Shown: positions 24,503 through 35,363, counted from the first letter of the stretch. The stretch: DNA of 64,000 nucleotides from Jacaranda mimosifolia (GCA_018894105.1 CM032131.1:20875578-20939577); one strand, 5' to 3'. Numbers and translations are program-made. Notes: generated by a model not told the origin, from the letters alone.

Positions 24503-24852
24503 AAAAATTCTACAAGAATAAATTATGCAGTGATAAATAAAGATTTATATAAGCAAAACTTGAGCAGTTTGTCAAATTATTGGTACAGAAATAGTATCAC
24601 TTGTGCAAAAATAAAATATAAACAGAATACTCTTGTACTGATTTGTAGAAAGATAGAATACTATTACACAGATTTGTAGACAATTATATTGTTTGCAAAT
24701 GAATTAACGGACTTATCACTTAAGATAGAACAACAATTAAAACTTTAAAATAGAGCAGAATATCTATCTATAAACACTTAAACAATTAAAAGCAAAATTG
24801 ATCATTCGCTACTGACTACTTGAAACATAGAAGAAGCCCAAAACCTTAAGAT

Positions 24853-25993
24853 TGTTGGAATTATATACACATCAGTGTATCCATAAAATAGACAGTAACA
24901 AAAGCGAAAGCATAAATAATTAACATACAGAACATCTGTCTCAGAAACAAATATTAAGAAAACAAAAAGTCTATAAAACAAACCAGGAACAGAAACTGTG
25001 TTAGCACTATAATTGAGTCGAAGCCTACACGTACGCAGTGCCCTTAAGGTTTTATTTGCCTCCCAATGGTGCACGAGGATTTTCAACGGACAACCTCTCA
25101 AGATACAACGACTCGACCAAACAAAGGCTGTACTCTAATTGACTGGACTCCGAACACTAAACTGACTTGAACCTCTGTTTTGAATGCTTTGTATGCGTGA
25201 GTTTGTATGTATGAATGCTATATGTTTTTCTTATATTGATGCATGAATGTACCCCCCTCCCCATATTTATAGATGCTAGGTGCCTGCTATTGTGAGACAC
25301 GACTGTATGCCCATCAGACATGTTAAAGGTTGTAAACCTTTAATTTTCAAATGTTAAGGACACAACTCAATGAACAAACATGGCTGGAACTTGTTAGAGT
25401 TTCTGGACATGACTATTAGGAGAGGACATGTAACATAATTATAGTTTAAAATCGAAAATAATTCAATAACATAATTATAATTTAAAGCTATTTAATTTAT
25501 TTTAATTTAAAAATAAATTAAAATAAATTTTCTCTAAAAAGATAATATTTGGACAGCACCCGCGGCCCGATCCGAGCCGGTAGGACGGACAGGCAGCGCG
25601 TGCGCGTGTGGTTCATTGCAAGCAAACCCAAACCTACACTTAAGTAGGTCCTCTTCCCTCCAAAAGTTTGGGTACCCCCAGAGGAGTCCAACCCCTTAGA
25701 CCACACCTAAGTTATTTAACTAGCTCCACTCTAGCTTTAGATTCCAATGTGGGATGGACACTTTCAAGCCATCCATCCACACGTCTTATATATTCCTTAA
25801 CTTATTCTTCATTCTTTTAGCTCGATTTTCTCATTCACTCTCTCATTGATTTTTGGCATATAACCACTTAATAAACATCTCCTCAATGAGATGAAATTGT
25901 TAGTTTAAAGTAATTAAAGTTGACTTTATAAAACTCTCATTAAACTCTAATCAAAGTTGGTGAGTCATCACTCATTAATGCCAAATTCTCACA
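24853..25993 (-). repeat. Copia LTR, right copy (5' LTR of the minus-strand element)
   Basis: Starts TGTTGGAATTATATAC and ends CTCACA, followed by target duplication ATATT at 25994-25998. It is 48 bp shorter than the left copy. Visible divergence between the copies suggests the insertion is not recent. Confidence 0.88.
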
Positions 25994-26050
25994 ATATTTT
26001 TGAGTAGTTATGATCACTTCGAAGAGAAAATATGGCATACTTGCTTTTTA

Positions 26051-27712
26051 ACCTATAGCGTAAAAGTCTGGAAGGATATCTTAGAGAAAGTGAGTCTTGA
26101 TTTAAGGTAAAATAACTATAGAGTAAGTAGGAGATTGTTAGAGTAACACGCATAAGTCAATTAAAATTAACAAATTCAATTACTCTTGTGATAACATTCT
26201 TATTCTAGTTGATATGTTTATGCTTATTAAAGCATTAACCAACCTCACCTTATGTGCAAAATTACTTAGAGTTACAATACATTTGGGTGAAATCCTTAGA
26301 CCACACGTGGCGGCATGACTTGGTCATCACTTTTTGATTAAGCGTGGCCATAAAATAGATTTTTAAGGTCATAATTTTGAGCTTCTTGATGGAGTGTATA
26401 AACCTGCACATGGTCCGGTCCATATAATAGAGGATGTCGTGTTTCATGGGCATTAAATGTAGAGACACTGCTGCTGAGTAGGAGGTACTCATAAGAGAAT
26501 GAGTTCACTTAATTAGATATCCCATTTAATTAGAGATTTCCACTTGGAAACGCAAGTTGCAAGATCAATGTGATAGTCATATAATTAGTCATTTGAATTG
26601 AAATTACATGATAGCTTTGTGCATGACCGCTTATACTTTAATACAATCCTCGATCACCTAGTCAGTTAATGTGAGTTTATGCTAGATAGAACTTGGATCG
26701 CTTTAAAAGATTTAAAAACTTATTAGCTCTAATAATCTATATTTATGGATTGCAGAAATTATTTTAAGATACTATATAATTTTATTCTATCAATTTCTAG
26801 TCACTACATATAAATAAATACATTTTATATATGTTGCAAATTTTAATGTGTTCATTTCTATATATGTATATATCTGAATTTATGAACGTTATTCATAAAT
26901 TTTAATCAAAATTAAAAATCGAGGATGCTTAGTAAAAATAATAATTAATGGCTTTTAATTATTATAATTACTAATCCTATTATTTTTCAACAAACTACAC
27001 TTCAATTCAATTAATTTTTAGTCTAATTCTATAAATAACTTTTCAAAAAGCTCCAAAATAATATAAGTAATTAAAGTCATTTTCCTAAATGTAAAATAAT
27101 ATCCCATCATCTATTAATAGGTTAATAAATAAATAATTAGAAGTGTAATAAACAAATGTTTTGAAAAATAATACTATTGAATTATTTCAAATAGCTTTTT
27201 TATTTTCAAGAAAAAGATTCATTATTTGGAAAATTAATTTGTTAAATGTTCTAACTTCTGACCTATTGCTCATGGAATGACTTGCTAACACTAGACCAAA
27301 TATATTTTCAACTATTATTTTCTATATATAGTATAATATTTATTATATATACAAATCAAAATATATTATAATTGATATTCTTGTTTGTAAGTTACTATTT
27401 ATTTGAAGTTTTAAAATTTAATAAATAACAATTAAAGTATTTAAATAATTTTTTCTTAAATTTAATAAAGTACAATATTGGTTTTTTATAACCATTACCT
27501 CTAAATTAATCTGCGCATATTTATCATAGTATGTATTGTTAGTGTGTGTGTGTGTGTGTATACATACACACATTATAAGTAGTATATACATATATATAAT
27601 ATTAATATTTATTACTAATACTAGATACTTACTAATACTATAAATACTAATACGTTAAATAGAGTAAAACATGTAATTTAGTATATACACTAACTGATAC
27701 ATAATATATATA
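26051..27712. other. AT-rich DNA with a possible LTR-type fragment
   Basis: At about 26124-26150 the + strand reads GTAAGTAGGAGATTGTTAGAG, resembling a copia polypurine tract followed by an LTR start (TGTTAGAGTAAC). The next 600 bp have no partner copy in the window, so this could be a truncated LTR only. Beyond 26750 the DNA is very AT-rich, with a (GT)n microsatellite at 27542-27560. No gene is supported. Confidence 0.4.
27542..27560. repeat. (GT)n microsatellite
   Basis: Nine GT units, followed by ATACATACACAC, forming a short quasi-palindrome in AT-rich DNA. Confidence 0.9.
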
Positions 27713-28122
27713 GGGCTCGTTTGCTTTGAATGGTGTGATTAGAAGTGATACATAAGCAAATAAATACATTTCAAGCCTATTAGAATAGAATATTTAATCT
27801 TATATTTGGTTGGTAAGATTAATATATAAATTTACTATTATATCTTTTATACTTTTTTATAAATTTTTCTTAATTTCCTCATTCTTCCCCATTCTTAGGA
27901 ACAAGGTTTAATTGACAATAAGATAAAAAAAATAGGCCCTATTTGATTTTTGTAATTCTAATCACACCAAATTAAGCATTCCCTTGCTTGAACTATTTTC
28001 CAAAAGCAATAATAAATAATGTTGGGCCTAAAATTTATCAAGGGCCTTTATTAATTGAAACAAACATTAAAAGATGCTTGATTAGATATGTATCACACCT
28101 AATCAAGCCAAGCAAACAAGGC
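27713..28122. mobile_element. MITE with a nested or duplicated terminus
   Basis: The left end GGGCTCGTTTGCTTTGAA and the inverse of the right end, GCCTTGTTTGCTTGGC, are alike. Both continue into GGTGTGAT and GATACAT phrases. TATA occurs on both sides and may be the target duplication. A third terminus-like sequence, GGCCCTATTTGATTTTTG, begins at 27935 in the same orientation as the left end, so 27935-28122 may itself be an element nested in or fused to the larger one. Noncoding. Confidence 0.6.
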
Positions 28123-28258
28123 TATAGAGTAGTATGTATATTTACTTATAAATAGATGTATATTATTAACATGTATATATATTAATTTTCATATTCTTTC
28201 TTGTATAGGAATATTAATTTTTATTTTATTTCTTGATTTATCTATACACATACTTACA

Positions 28259-28402
28259 AGGGCCACTTATTATAAAGTACAAAAACCACTTTTCATTTTC
28301 AAAATCAGTCCCTATTTGATTTTTTAAACAATGCGCTCCCTACTTTTTGTAAAAGTTTAGATATCACTCCTCTCCCTTTTGATTTGGCAAAGTTACCCTT
28401 AG
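28259..28402 (+). repeat. Left terminal inverted repeat of the MULE
   Basis: Starts AGGGCCACTTATTATAAAG and contains TTTTTTAAACAATG and CTACTTTTTGTAAAAG. Its partner is the inverse of 34632-34771. Matching is imperfect, with small gaps. Confidence 0.7.
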
Positions 28403-28716
28403 GTATAATATTTTATCCTATTATTTTTGTTACTTCTTCTCTATCCACACAACCAAACACCCATTATAATATTTTTCCCCCAAACACTAGACCTTACTGC
28501 TACAAATAGAAAAAAATTAATGCAGAATACAAGTGAGCCCGACGGCGCGAATGAGGAGCTTGACAGCGCAACCACCACCACCATGACCACCGCATTTTCT
28601 TCTTGTCAAATTATTTTCATCTTTTTCAGGTTATTTTCTCAATTTATTTTCATTATTCTTAGTTTATTTTCTCAGCTTATTCCAGGTCGTTTTCTTTATC
28701 TTGTAGTTTTCCGAAA

Positions 28717-29035
28717 ATGTCAACTAGTAGTGAAGGAGGAGTGTTCACTCAAGTCTTAGGGAGTTACCACTATAAGGACATGCTTCATATAGTGTCAATT
28801 AAGGATAGTACGACTTTAATGGACCTCTACCTTAATCTCTTGAGAAAATGGAGTGAAATCAACTTCGAGCTCTTTACTTTGCAATACATAGCTCCACATC
28901 AAAGATTGTAAGTGACGACGATGTCATGAATATGGTCTTACTATATTTTACACTGAAGATAAATATTATTGACATTCTGGTAAACTGGAAGGACAAACCC
29001 AGTATTATTGGAAGGAAGAGCAATGATATGTTCAG
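28717..29035 (+). pseudogene. MuDR-type transposase N-terminal exon, frameshifted
   Basis: An ATG at 28717 opens a frame beginning MSTSSEGGVFTQVLG, followed by KDMLHIVSIKDSTTL and LFTLQYIAPHQRL up to 28908. A one-base deficit there puts the next part, VSDDDVMNMVLLYFTLK, in another frame, and the exon ends at CAG|GTAATA (29035/29036). The beta-strand-rich pattern ending in SDDDV is what I know from the N-terminal domain of plant mudrA proteins. The zinc finger and DDE core that should follow are absent; repeats begin about 50 bp later. It was presumably exon 1 of a mudrA gene. Confidence 0.6.
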
Positions 29036-29083
29036 GTAATACTTCTACAGTATCTAAACTGAACTGCATTTTGTAAAGTTTTG

Positions 29084-29500
29084 TACTTGAAGTATTTTGC
29101 AATTATATTTCATTTACCTAAAACTCCTTTTATACTTGAAGCATTCTACATTTATACTTTATTTTAGTTAAAATTGTATTGCATTGTTTGAAGTTTTATA
29201 CTTGAAATGTTCTACTAATTGAGTATTTAAAATTGTACTGCATTGCTAGTATTTTATACTTGAAGTGTTTTGCAATTGTACTTCGTTTATTTGAAACTAT
29301 ACTACGATGTTGAATCATTGTTCTTCAAGTATTCTATATTTATACTTCATTTTAACTAAAGTTGTACTGCATTGTTGAAGTTTTATACTTGAAGTATTCT
29401 ACTAATTGATTATATAAAATTATACTGCATTGCTAGTGTTTTATACTTGAGGCATTCTGTTATTGTACTTCATTTATTTGAAACTATGTGGCAGGACATG
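29084..29500 (+). repeat. Tandem array, period about 173-187 bp, TACTTGAAG motif
   Basis: Matching points of the unit (TACTTGAAGTATTTTGCAATT and variants) fall at 29084, 29257 and 29444. Each unit contains further internal copies of TACTTGAAG, GTACTGCATTG and TACTTCATTT. It is noncoding and begins just after the MuDR-type exon. Confidence 0.75.
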
Positions 29501-29869
29501 CATAATCATTTAACTTGCAAAGAATAAGTAAACTGGCTAAATTAGCTTAGCTTTGATTATGTACTACTTGATTTGCATTTTCTTTCTATCCTTATTTTTG
29601 TATTAAGTTTTATCATTATTTACTGATGCATATTTATTTTATCTTTATTGTTTTCTTAATTAGCGAAAGAGTGTTTGCCGGAGATGTAGGTAGGGAAAGG
29701 AGAAGAATCTTGAAGAACTTTGGACTGTGTCAATTGTACTGGATTTGATATGTATTTGTGGATTACTTCGTGTTTCTGAATAGCGGTTGTGTTTTATATA
29801 TATTTAATCATATTATATGAACATACTCTATTTTTGATATTCTTTTTCCAAGTAATGATACATATTTTA
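29501..29869 (+). other. Non-repeated spacer inside the MULE
   Basis: This stretch lacks the TACTT periodicity. It holds a purine-rich piece at about 29664-29730, preceded by a TTAATTAG acceptor-like site, which could be a relic of a later mudrA exon. The translation is too short and stop-broken to identify. Confidence 0.4.
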
Positions 29870-30988
29870 TACTTGATTTTGGGACATATGTACTTCATTA
29901 TGGCAATCATGTACTTGATTTCTACTGAAAATGTACTAGCAATTGCCTGAACAGATTGTGTGAGATATATGTCTTTCAGTACTCAACTAAGGGAGATTTA
30001 TACTTGATTTCGGGATATACCGAGCTGTTTCCCTCTCGACAATGAAGCTTATCCCTCATCGTCTCATTGGTCGACCTTGACCTTTGTTGTACTTCATTAT
30101 GGAAAATATGTACTTGATCTCCAATGAAAATGTACTAGCAATAGCTTGCAAAAAGTGTACTTCAAAATAAGCCAATATATATTTTGTTCTTCTATCTATG
30201 TACTTTATTTATATTAAAAATATACTACCAGTGCATAAAGAGATGCTTGAGATATCAATGCCTCAATATTTCATTAAGGGTGATTTATACTTGATTTCGG
30301 AATATATGTACTTCATTATGACAATTATATACTTCATTTCCACATAAAATGTATTAGTAGTTGTCTGAACAGATTGTGTGAGATATTTGTATTTCAGTAC
30401 TCCACTAAGGGAAATTTATACTTGATTTCAAGACATATATATTTTATTATGGCAAATATGTACTTGACTTTCACTGAAAATGTACTAGTAGTAACTTGCA
30501 AAAAGTGTACTTCAAAATAAGCCCATATATACTTTGATTGTTCTATCTATGTACTTTATTTATATTGAAAATATACTACCAGTGCATAAAGAGATGCGAG
30601 AGATATCAATGTTTTAGTACTTCATTAAGGTGATTTATACTTGATTTTGGAATATATGTACTTCATTATGACAATTATATACTTGATTTCCACAGAAAAT
30701 GTACTAGCAATTGCATGAATAGATGGTGTGAGATATATGTATTTCAGTACTCCACTAAGGGAGATTTGTACTTGATTTTCAGACATAAGTACTTCATTAT
30801 GACAAATACGTACTTGATTTCCACAGAAAATGTACTAGTAGTTACTTGCAAAAAGTGTAATTCAAAATAAGCCTATATATACTTTGTTTGTTCTATTTAT
30901 GTACTTTATTTATATTGAAAATATACCATTAGTGCATGAAGAGATGCGTGAGATACCAGTGCTTTAGTACTTCACTAAGTGAAATTAA
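29870..30988 (+). repeat. Higher-order tandem repeat: 131-bp plus 219-bp units
   Basis: Copies of TACTTGATTT at unit starts fall at 29870, 30001, 30288, 30419, 30638, 30769 and 30989. Spacings are 131, 287, 131, 219, 131 and 220. The short units end AGGGAGATTTA-like after a TTGTGTGAGATAT phrase; the long units carry TTGCAAAAAGTGTACTTC and GTGCATAAAGAGATGC. The 287 spacing is a 219-type unit plus a 68-bp insert at about 30015-30085. Three dimers of about 350 bp are thus present. Confidence 0.85.
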
Positions 30989-32610
30989 TACTTGATTTCA
31001 GGAATATGTATTCCATTTTGGAAATATGTACTTGATTTTTTTATTTTTGTACTGATAGTGATAAATTTGAGTTTCATTCCATATTTTACCTTTTATTTCT
31101 AGAGAATAAACAACCGAAATTCTAAAAATATTTGTAATATTAGTATGGTACGGATACAAATATGTTAAAGTATTTAAGAGATAACTACTAGCATTCAATG
31201 AACTAAGTTATCATTCGCAGTAGAGTAAAATATATTTGTACATTCAAAGTTGTAAACACATGAGCATTTAACGATTATATCCGCTCTACCACCCATACAA
31301 ATATGTACTTGAATTAGTCTGATAGTCTCACAAATATTGTATTTGAATAGATTAATTATTCAATTGTACAATGTGTACTTCAAAATAAACCCACATATAC
31401 TTCGTTTGTTCTATCTATGTAATTTATTTATATTGAATATATACTACCAATGCATGAAGAGATGCGTGAGATATTAGTGCTTTAGTACTTCACTAAGTAA
31501 GATTTATACTTGATTTCGATACATATATACCTCATTTTGGAAATTATTTACTTGATTTCTTGATTTTTGTACTGATAGTGATAAATTTGAGTTTCGTTTC
31601 ATATTTTTCATTTTATTTCTTGAGAATAAACAACCAAAATTCTAAAAGTCCATTTAATATTAGTATGGTACAGATACAAACATGTTAAATTAATTAAGAG
31701 ATAACTACTAACATTCAACAAACCAAGTTATTATTCGCAGTAGTGTAAAGTATACTTGTACATTCAAAGTTGTAAAGACATGAGCATTTGATGATCATAT
31801 TCTTCCTAACACCCGTACAAATATGTACTTCAATTGGTGTGATAGTCTCAAAAATATTGTACTTGAACCTTACTACAATTATTATAGACTAATTATTCAA
31901 TTGCACAAAGTATACTTCAAATAACAACATCTGTACTTTGTTTGTTTGATATTTATACTTGATTTCTCATATATTGTACTGAATCTTGTTGCAACTTTAA
32001 TGGAACTAATTGCACATTTTCAAAATAACAACATCTGTACTTTGTTTATTCGATATTTGTACTTAATTTCCTTCATATTGTATTGTACCTCACTGCAACT
32101 TTAATGGAACTAATTGTTCATTGGCACTTCAAAAATCATAAACAAATGTCTGTACATTGTTATTTTGATATTTGTACTTGATTTCCTGCATATTGTATTG
32201 AACCTCATTGTAACTTTAATGTAACTAATTGTTCATTTGCGTAAAGTATACTTTAAAGTAGCAACATCTTTGCTTTGTTTGTTTGACATTTGTATTTGAT
32301 TTCTAAATTTTTGTACTAATAATGATGAACTTGACTTTTGTTCCATATTTTGTCTTTTATTTCTTAAGAATAAACAACCAAAACACTAAACATGTATGTA
32401 ATATTAGTATGATATGGATACAAATGTGTTTAAGGGGCTAGGAAATAATTACTTGCATTCCACAAATTAAGTTATCATTTACAATAGTATAAAGTATCCT
32501 TATATATTCAAAGTTGTAAACACAATGAGCATTCGCTGATCACATCCATCCTATCACTCATACAAATATTTAGAGCAATTGATTTGATAGTATAAAAAAG
32601 GTGCATTATT
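30989..32610 (+). repeat. Module of about 518 bp, three diverged copies
   Basis: Units begin at 30989 and 31507 (518 bp apart); a third, partial copy covers about 32290-32600. Shared landmarks are GAATAAACAACC, TATTAGTATGGTA, GAGATAACTACTA, TTCAAAGTTGTAAA and ACAAATATGTACTT. Between the second and third copies lie short ~110-bp monomers. All remain stop-rich in every frame. Confidence 0.75.
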
Positions 32611-33140
32611 TTTAAAGCAGTCATAATTAGATCGAATTACAAAAATGTACTTCAAAATAACTCCACATATACTTTATTTGTTTGATCTGTGTACTTGATT
32701 TCTAGCATATTGTTCTTAATCTCAATATGATTTTAATAGAACTAATGCTTCAATTGCACAAAGTATATTTCAAAATAATACCATGTGTACTTTATTTGTT
32801 CCATCTATATACTTGAATTCCAACATATTATGCTTAACTTCACTAAAACTTTTATAGAACTAATTCCTCAATCGCGTAATGTGTACTCTAATTTAAACGC
32901 ATCTATACTTTGTTTATTTGATCTATATGCTTTATTTCCAGCATATCGTACTAAATGTCACTATAATTTTAATAGAACTAATTCTTCAGTTGCACAAAAG
33001 TATAATTCAAAATGACCCAATCTATGCTTCATTTATCCGATCTATGTACTTGATTTCTAGCATTTAGACTGAACCTTACTACAACTTTAATAGAACTAAT
33101 TCTCCAGTTGCAAATAGTGTACTTTAAATCGACTGCATCA
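31880..33140 (+). repeat. Short monomer array of about 107-119 bp in two blocks
   Basis: The landmark ACTTTAATGGAACTAATT and variants recurs at about 31992, 32098 and 32215, and again at about 32733, 32848, 32967 and 33082. Each monomer carries TGTACTTTGTTTGTT, then TGTACTTGATTTC and a CATATTGTACT phrase. The block 32290-32610 between them is the third copy of the 518-bp-type module. Confidence 0.75.
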
Positions 33141-33334
33141 GTACTCTATTAATCCGACTTATGTACTTGATGTATAGCATTTTGTACTTAACATTCACAT
33201 TGGCATTTGACTTAACATCATCCAAAAAACATAAACAATCACAAAAATATTGCACCATATTAATGTCTAATATCTACAAAATAGTCCAAATTAACTGTAA
33301 ATGGATCATGCATCCATCAAGGTACTTCTTCTTA

Positions 33335-33835
33335 CTATTTTCTCCATCTATTCCCTCTACATGGTTCCTCACATCTTAGACAAGTATGGTAGGAAAAATC
33401 ATGGAGTCCAATAATTACCAGTTGGAAATAAAAACAATTAAAAACTAAAAACATATACAACATAAAAAAATCATTTAAGTCCTCTTTGCTATCCTTATAT
33501 ATATATATATATTGTTCAAATTTTTTTGCCATTTCAACTCATTATATTTTTTATTTTTTCAAAAAAAGCCAGTTGACAATTGAAGAATTTATCGTCAATT
33601 TTATATCAATTGATTGTCCCACATGTGGCAACCCCAAAATTATAGAAAAATCAGATGTAGAAAAGGGAACTTCAATCGCTTCCACAAAGATAAATAACAA
33701 AATTTTGGCCTGAAACCTTTTAAGTATAGTTTCAAGCTGAATGAAGCTAGAATTTAACTTAGGCATATCTAAGTATATATAGAACGAAGTCTTCTTCAAT
33801 GTATCAAAATGTTTTGACCCCATCTTGGATTTCAA
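33335..33835 (-). pseudogene. ULP1-type MULE gene, N-terminal region
   Basis: The minus-strand frame 33835-33551 contains YLDMPKLNSSFIQLETILKR, FVEAIEVPFSTSDF and SIILGLPHVGQSID. This matches the pattern (F.LSDF..ILGLP..G...D) I know from the region upstream of the ULP1-like peptidase in plant Kaonashi-type MULEs. An acceptor-like TTGATTGCAG lies upstream at about 33885-33894. A second frame, 33532-33335, reads KDSKEDLNDFFMLYMF, a plausible continuation after a frameshift or intron. The cysteine-protease catalytic domain is not present; the tandem array begins where it should be. Confidence 0.55.
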
Positions 33836-34368
33836 ATTCTCCTAGGGAGAGCAACGAGAGTAAAGCTCATGTTATCTTGCCACTTCTGCAATCAAATATA
33901 AAAAATTAGTATACACTATCACTTATAATGATATTTACTGAAAGGTTGATGTTTTGTACTACAATTGCTTGTACACTATACTTTACATACTTAATCCTAT
34001 TTTTCCAGAAAAATTAGATTAAATTAAACAGATTAAATTAGGGGTTTTTTTGGTATGAGAAGTATAAATTGAGAAAAATGAAGCAGAGCCCATGCCTTTC
34101 AAGTACAAAATAGGATTTTTTTTTATAGATTATTTCAATATATAATTTCAAGTATAAGAAGTATAACCCCCCAAAAAATGAAGCACAACTTCATGCCTTT
34201 CAAGTACAAATTAGATATTTTCAATATTACAACAACAAAAATCACCTATTTAACAAATGGGTTCTAGTTTTAATAACTAAAACAAGATTTCAAACAAAGA
34301 AATTTAAGAAAACTTACTTGGAAAACTCTTGAAACTGGGAAAATCTAGAGCTATGACAAGAACCCACT

Positions 34369-34450
34369 TTTCTGAGCACCTCTGTTCTATTCTTATTCTT
34401 CTGTTCTTTTCCGCGCCTCTGTTCTCTTCTTCTTCCTCTTTGCGCACCTT

Positions 34451-34483
<33 letters not shown>

Positions 34484-34520
34484 GTTCTTCTATATTCTTT
34501 TCTATTCTTTTTCTGTTCAC
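34369..34520. repeat. CT-rich tract near the right MULE end
   Basis: About 150 bp of almost pure pyrimidine on the + strand, including a (TTC)n run at 34451-34474, corresponding to a purine tract upstream of the minus-strand ULP1-type exon. The open frames across it (34314-34580) are low-complexity translations. Confidence 0.7.
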
Positions 34521-34631
34521 ATAGTGTTTGTGGGATTTTTGGAGAGAAGAAGTCATTCTTTTATTGGAGAGTTGGATTGAGAAGATAATCGTGTTTTAGG
34601 ATAAGGTTTTTAGGTTGTTTTAAGTAATTGG

Positions 34632-34771
34632 AAGGGTATTTAAGTCTTTCTCAAAGAATTGGGGAGTAATTTCTAAGTTTTTGCAAAAAGTAAGGAGTAT
34701 AGTGTTTAAAAAAACAAGTGGGGAGTAAAATGAGAATTGATAGTAGCATTTGGTATTTAATGATAAATAAT
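34632..34771 (-). repeat. Right terminal inverted repeat of the MULE
   Basis: The inverse of this stretch reads ATTATTTATCATTAAATACC at the outer end, then TTTTTTTAAACACT and CTTACTTTTTGCAAAA, in the same order as the left terminus. Confidence 0.7.
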
Positions 34772-35097
34772 CATACTTATAAATATTCACTTATATCAGT
34801 ATAATATAAAATATTTAATATATAATTATATTTCTATGTATAAAATAATATATAGTACTTATAAGCAGAGATATTTTTATCACTAAAAATATATAAATTT
34901 ACATGAAGTGTGAGAGTTTTTTGTATTTTTAACAAGCTTTTTTATTGATGTTTTAGATAATTAAAAGCTCCTTACTGCAGGAGACAAAGAATAAGATATT
35001 AATTCACCAATTATATATTTACAAGTATTCTTATAAATTTTACTTTGATATAGTGAATTTTATCTTTGCGTTTAGGGGATAAGAAATAATAGACATA

Positions 35098-35363
35098 GGG
35101 CTAGTTTGGTTGGATTTTTAAGTTATCACATAATTATTTATCATGTGATAGCATGTGTGAGTTTTTATCATTGTGGTATAGTTTGACTAACATAATAAAT
35201 AAACTCATGGGGATGACATATTAATTTATCATGAAAATTGCACATATAAACACAAGTTTTTGGTATTTATGTGGGTTTAAGTGTTTATTATCACTCCAAC
35301 CAAACGAATGATAAGGTGGAATAAAACACTACATCTCACCTTATCATTCCAACCAAACTGGTC
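35098..35363. mobile_element. Short MITE
   Basis: The left end GGGCTAGTTTGGTTGGA and the inverse of the right end GACCAGTTTGGTTGGA form an inverted repeat of about 16 bases. ATA occurs on both sides, consistent with a 2-3 bp target duplication. Noncoding, 266 bp. The family cannot be assigned firmly; PIF/Harbinger- or Tc1-type ends are possible. Confidence 0.65.

Larger units (their letters stand above)
21170..25998 (-). mobile_element. Rearranged Ty1/copia retrotransposon (RT and RNase H missing)
   Basis: Two direct LTRs with TG...CA ends (21175-22363 and 24853-25993) enclose a minus-strand gag, protease and integrase. The outer flanks carry the same 5-bp target duplication ATATT at 21170-21174 and 25994-25998. 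The order on the minus strand is LTR, gag, protease, integrase, then an abrupt junction and the other LTR; reverse transcriptase and RNase H are absent. In addition ATATT and the following 52 bp of right flank recur inside the element, next to the left LTR (22364-22420). No clear iMet-type primer site is seen after the right LTR. Defective. Confidence 0.85.
28249..34781 (+). mobile_element. Mutator-like element (MULE) filled with tandem repeats
   Basis: The element spans about 28259-34771. The terminal inverted repeats run roughly 110-140 bp each (left 28259-28402, right 34632-34771): for example TTTTTTAAACA, ACTCC and TACTTTTTG phrases occur in the same order at both ends when the right is inverted. 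Flanks are CATACTTACA (28249-28258) and CATACTTATA (34772-34781), a 10-bp target duplication with one mismatch. Inside are a MuDR-type N-terminal exon (+ strand), about 4 kb of TGTACTT-rich tandem repeats, and a ULP1-MULE type exon (minus strand). No DDE transposase core or ULP1 protease core is visible, so it cannot move by itself. Confidence 0.75.

Noticed and set aside
26262..26492. 76-codon minus-strand frame
   Set aside because: It has no recognisable family and lies in decayed repeat-like DNA next to the copia element.
34314..34580. Open reading frames over the CT-rich tract on both strands
   Set aside because: Their translations are Lys/Arg/Glu or Leu/Ser low-complexity strings caused by the pyrimidine tract.
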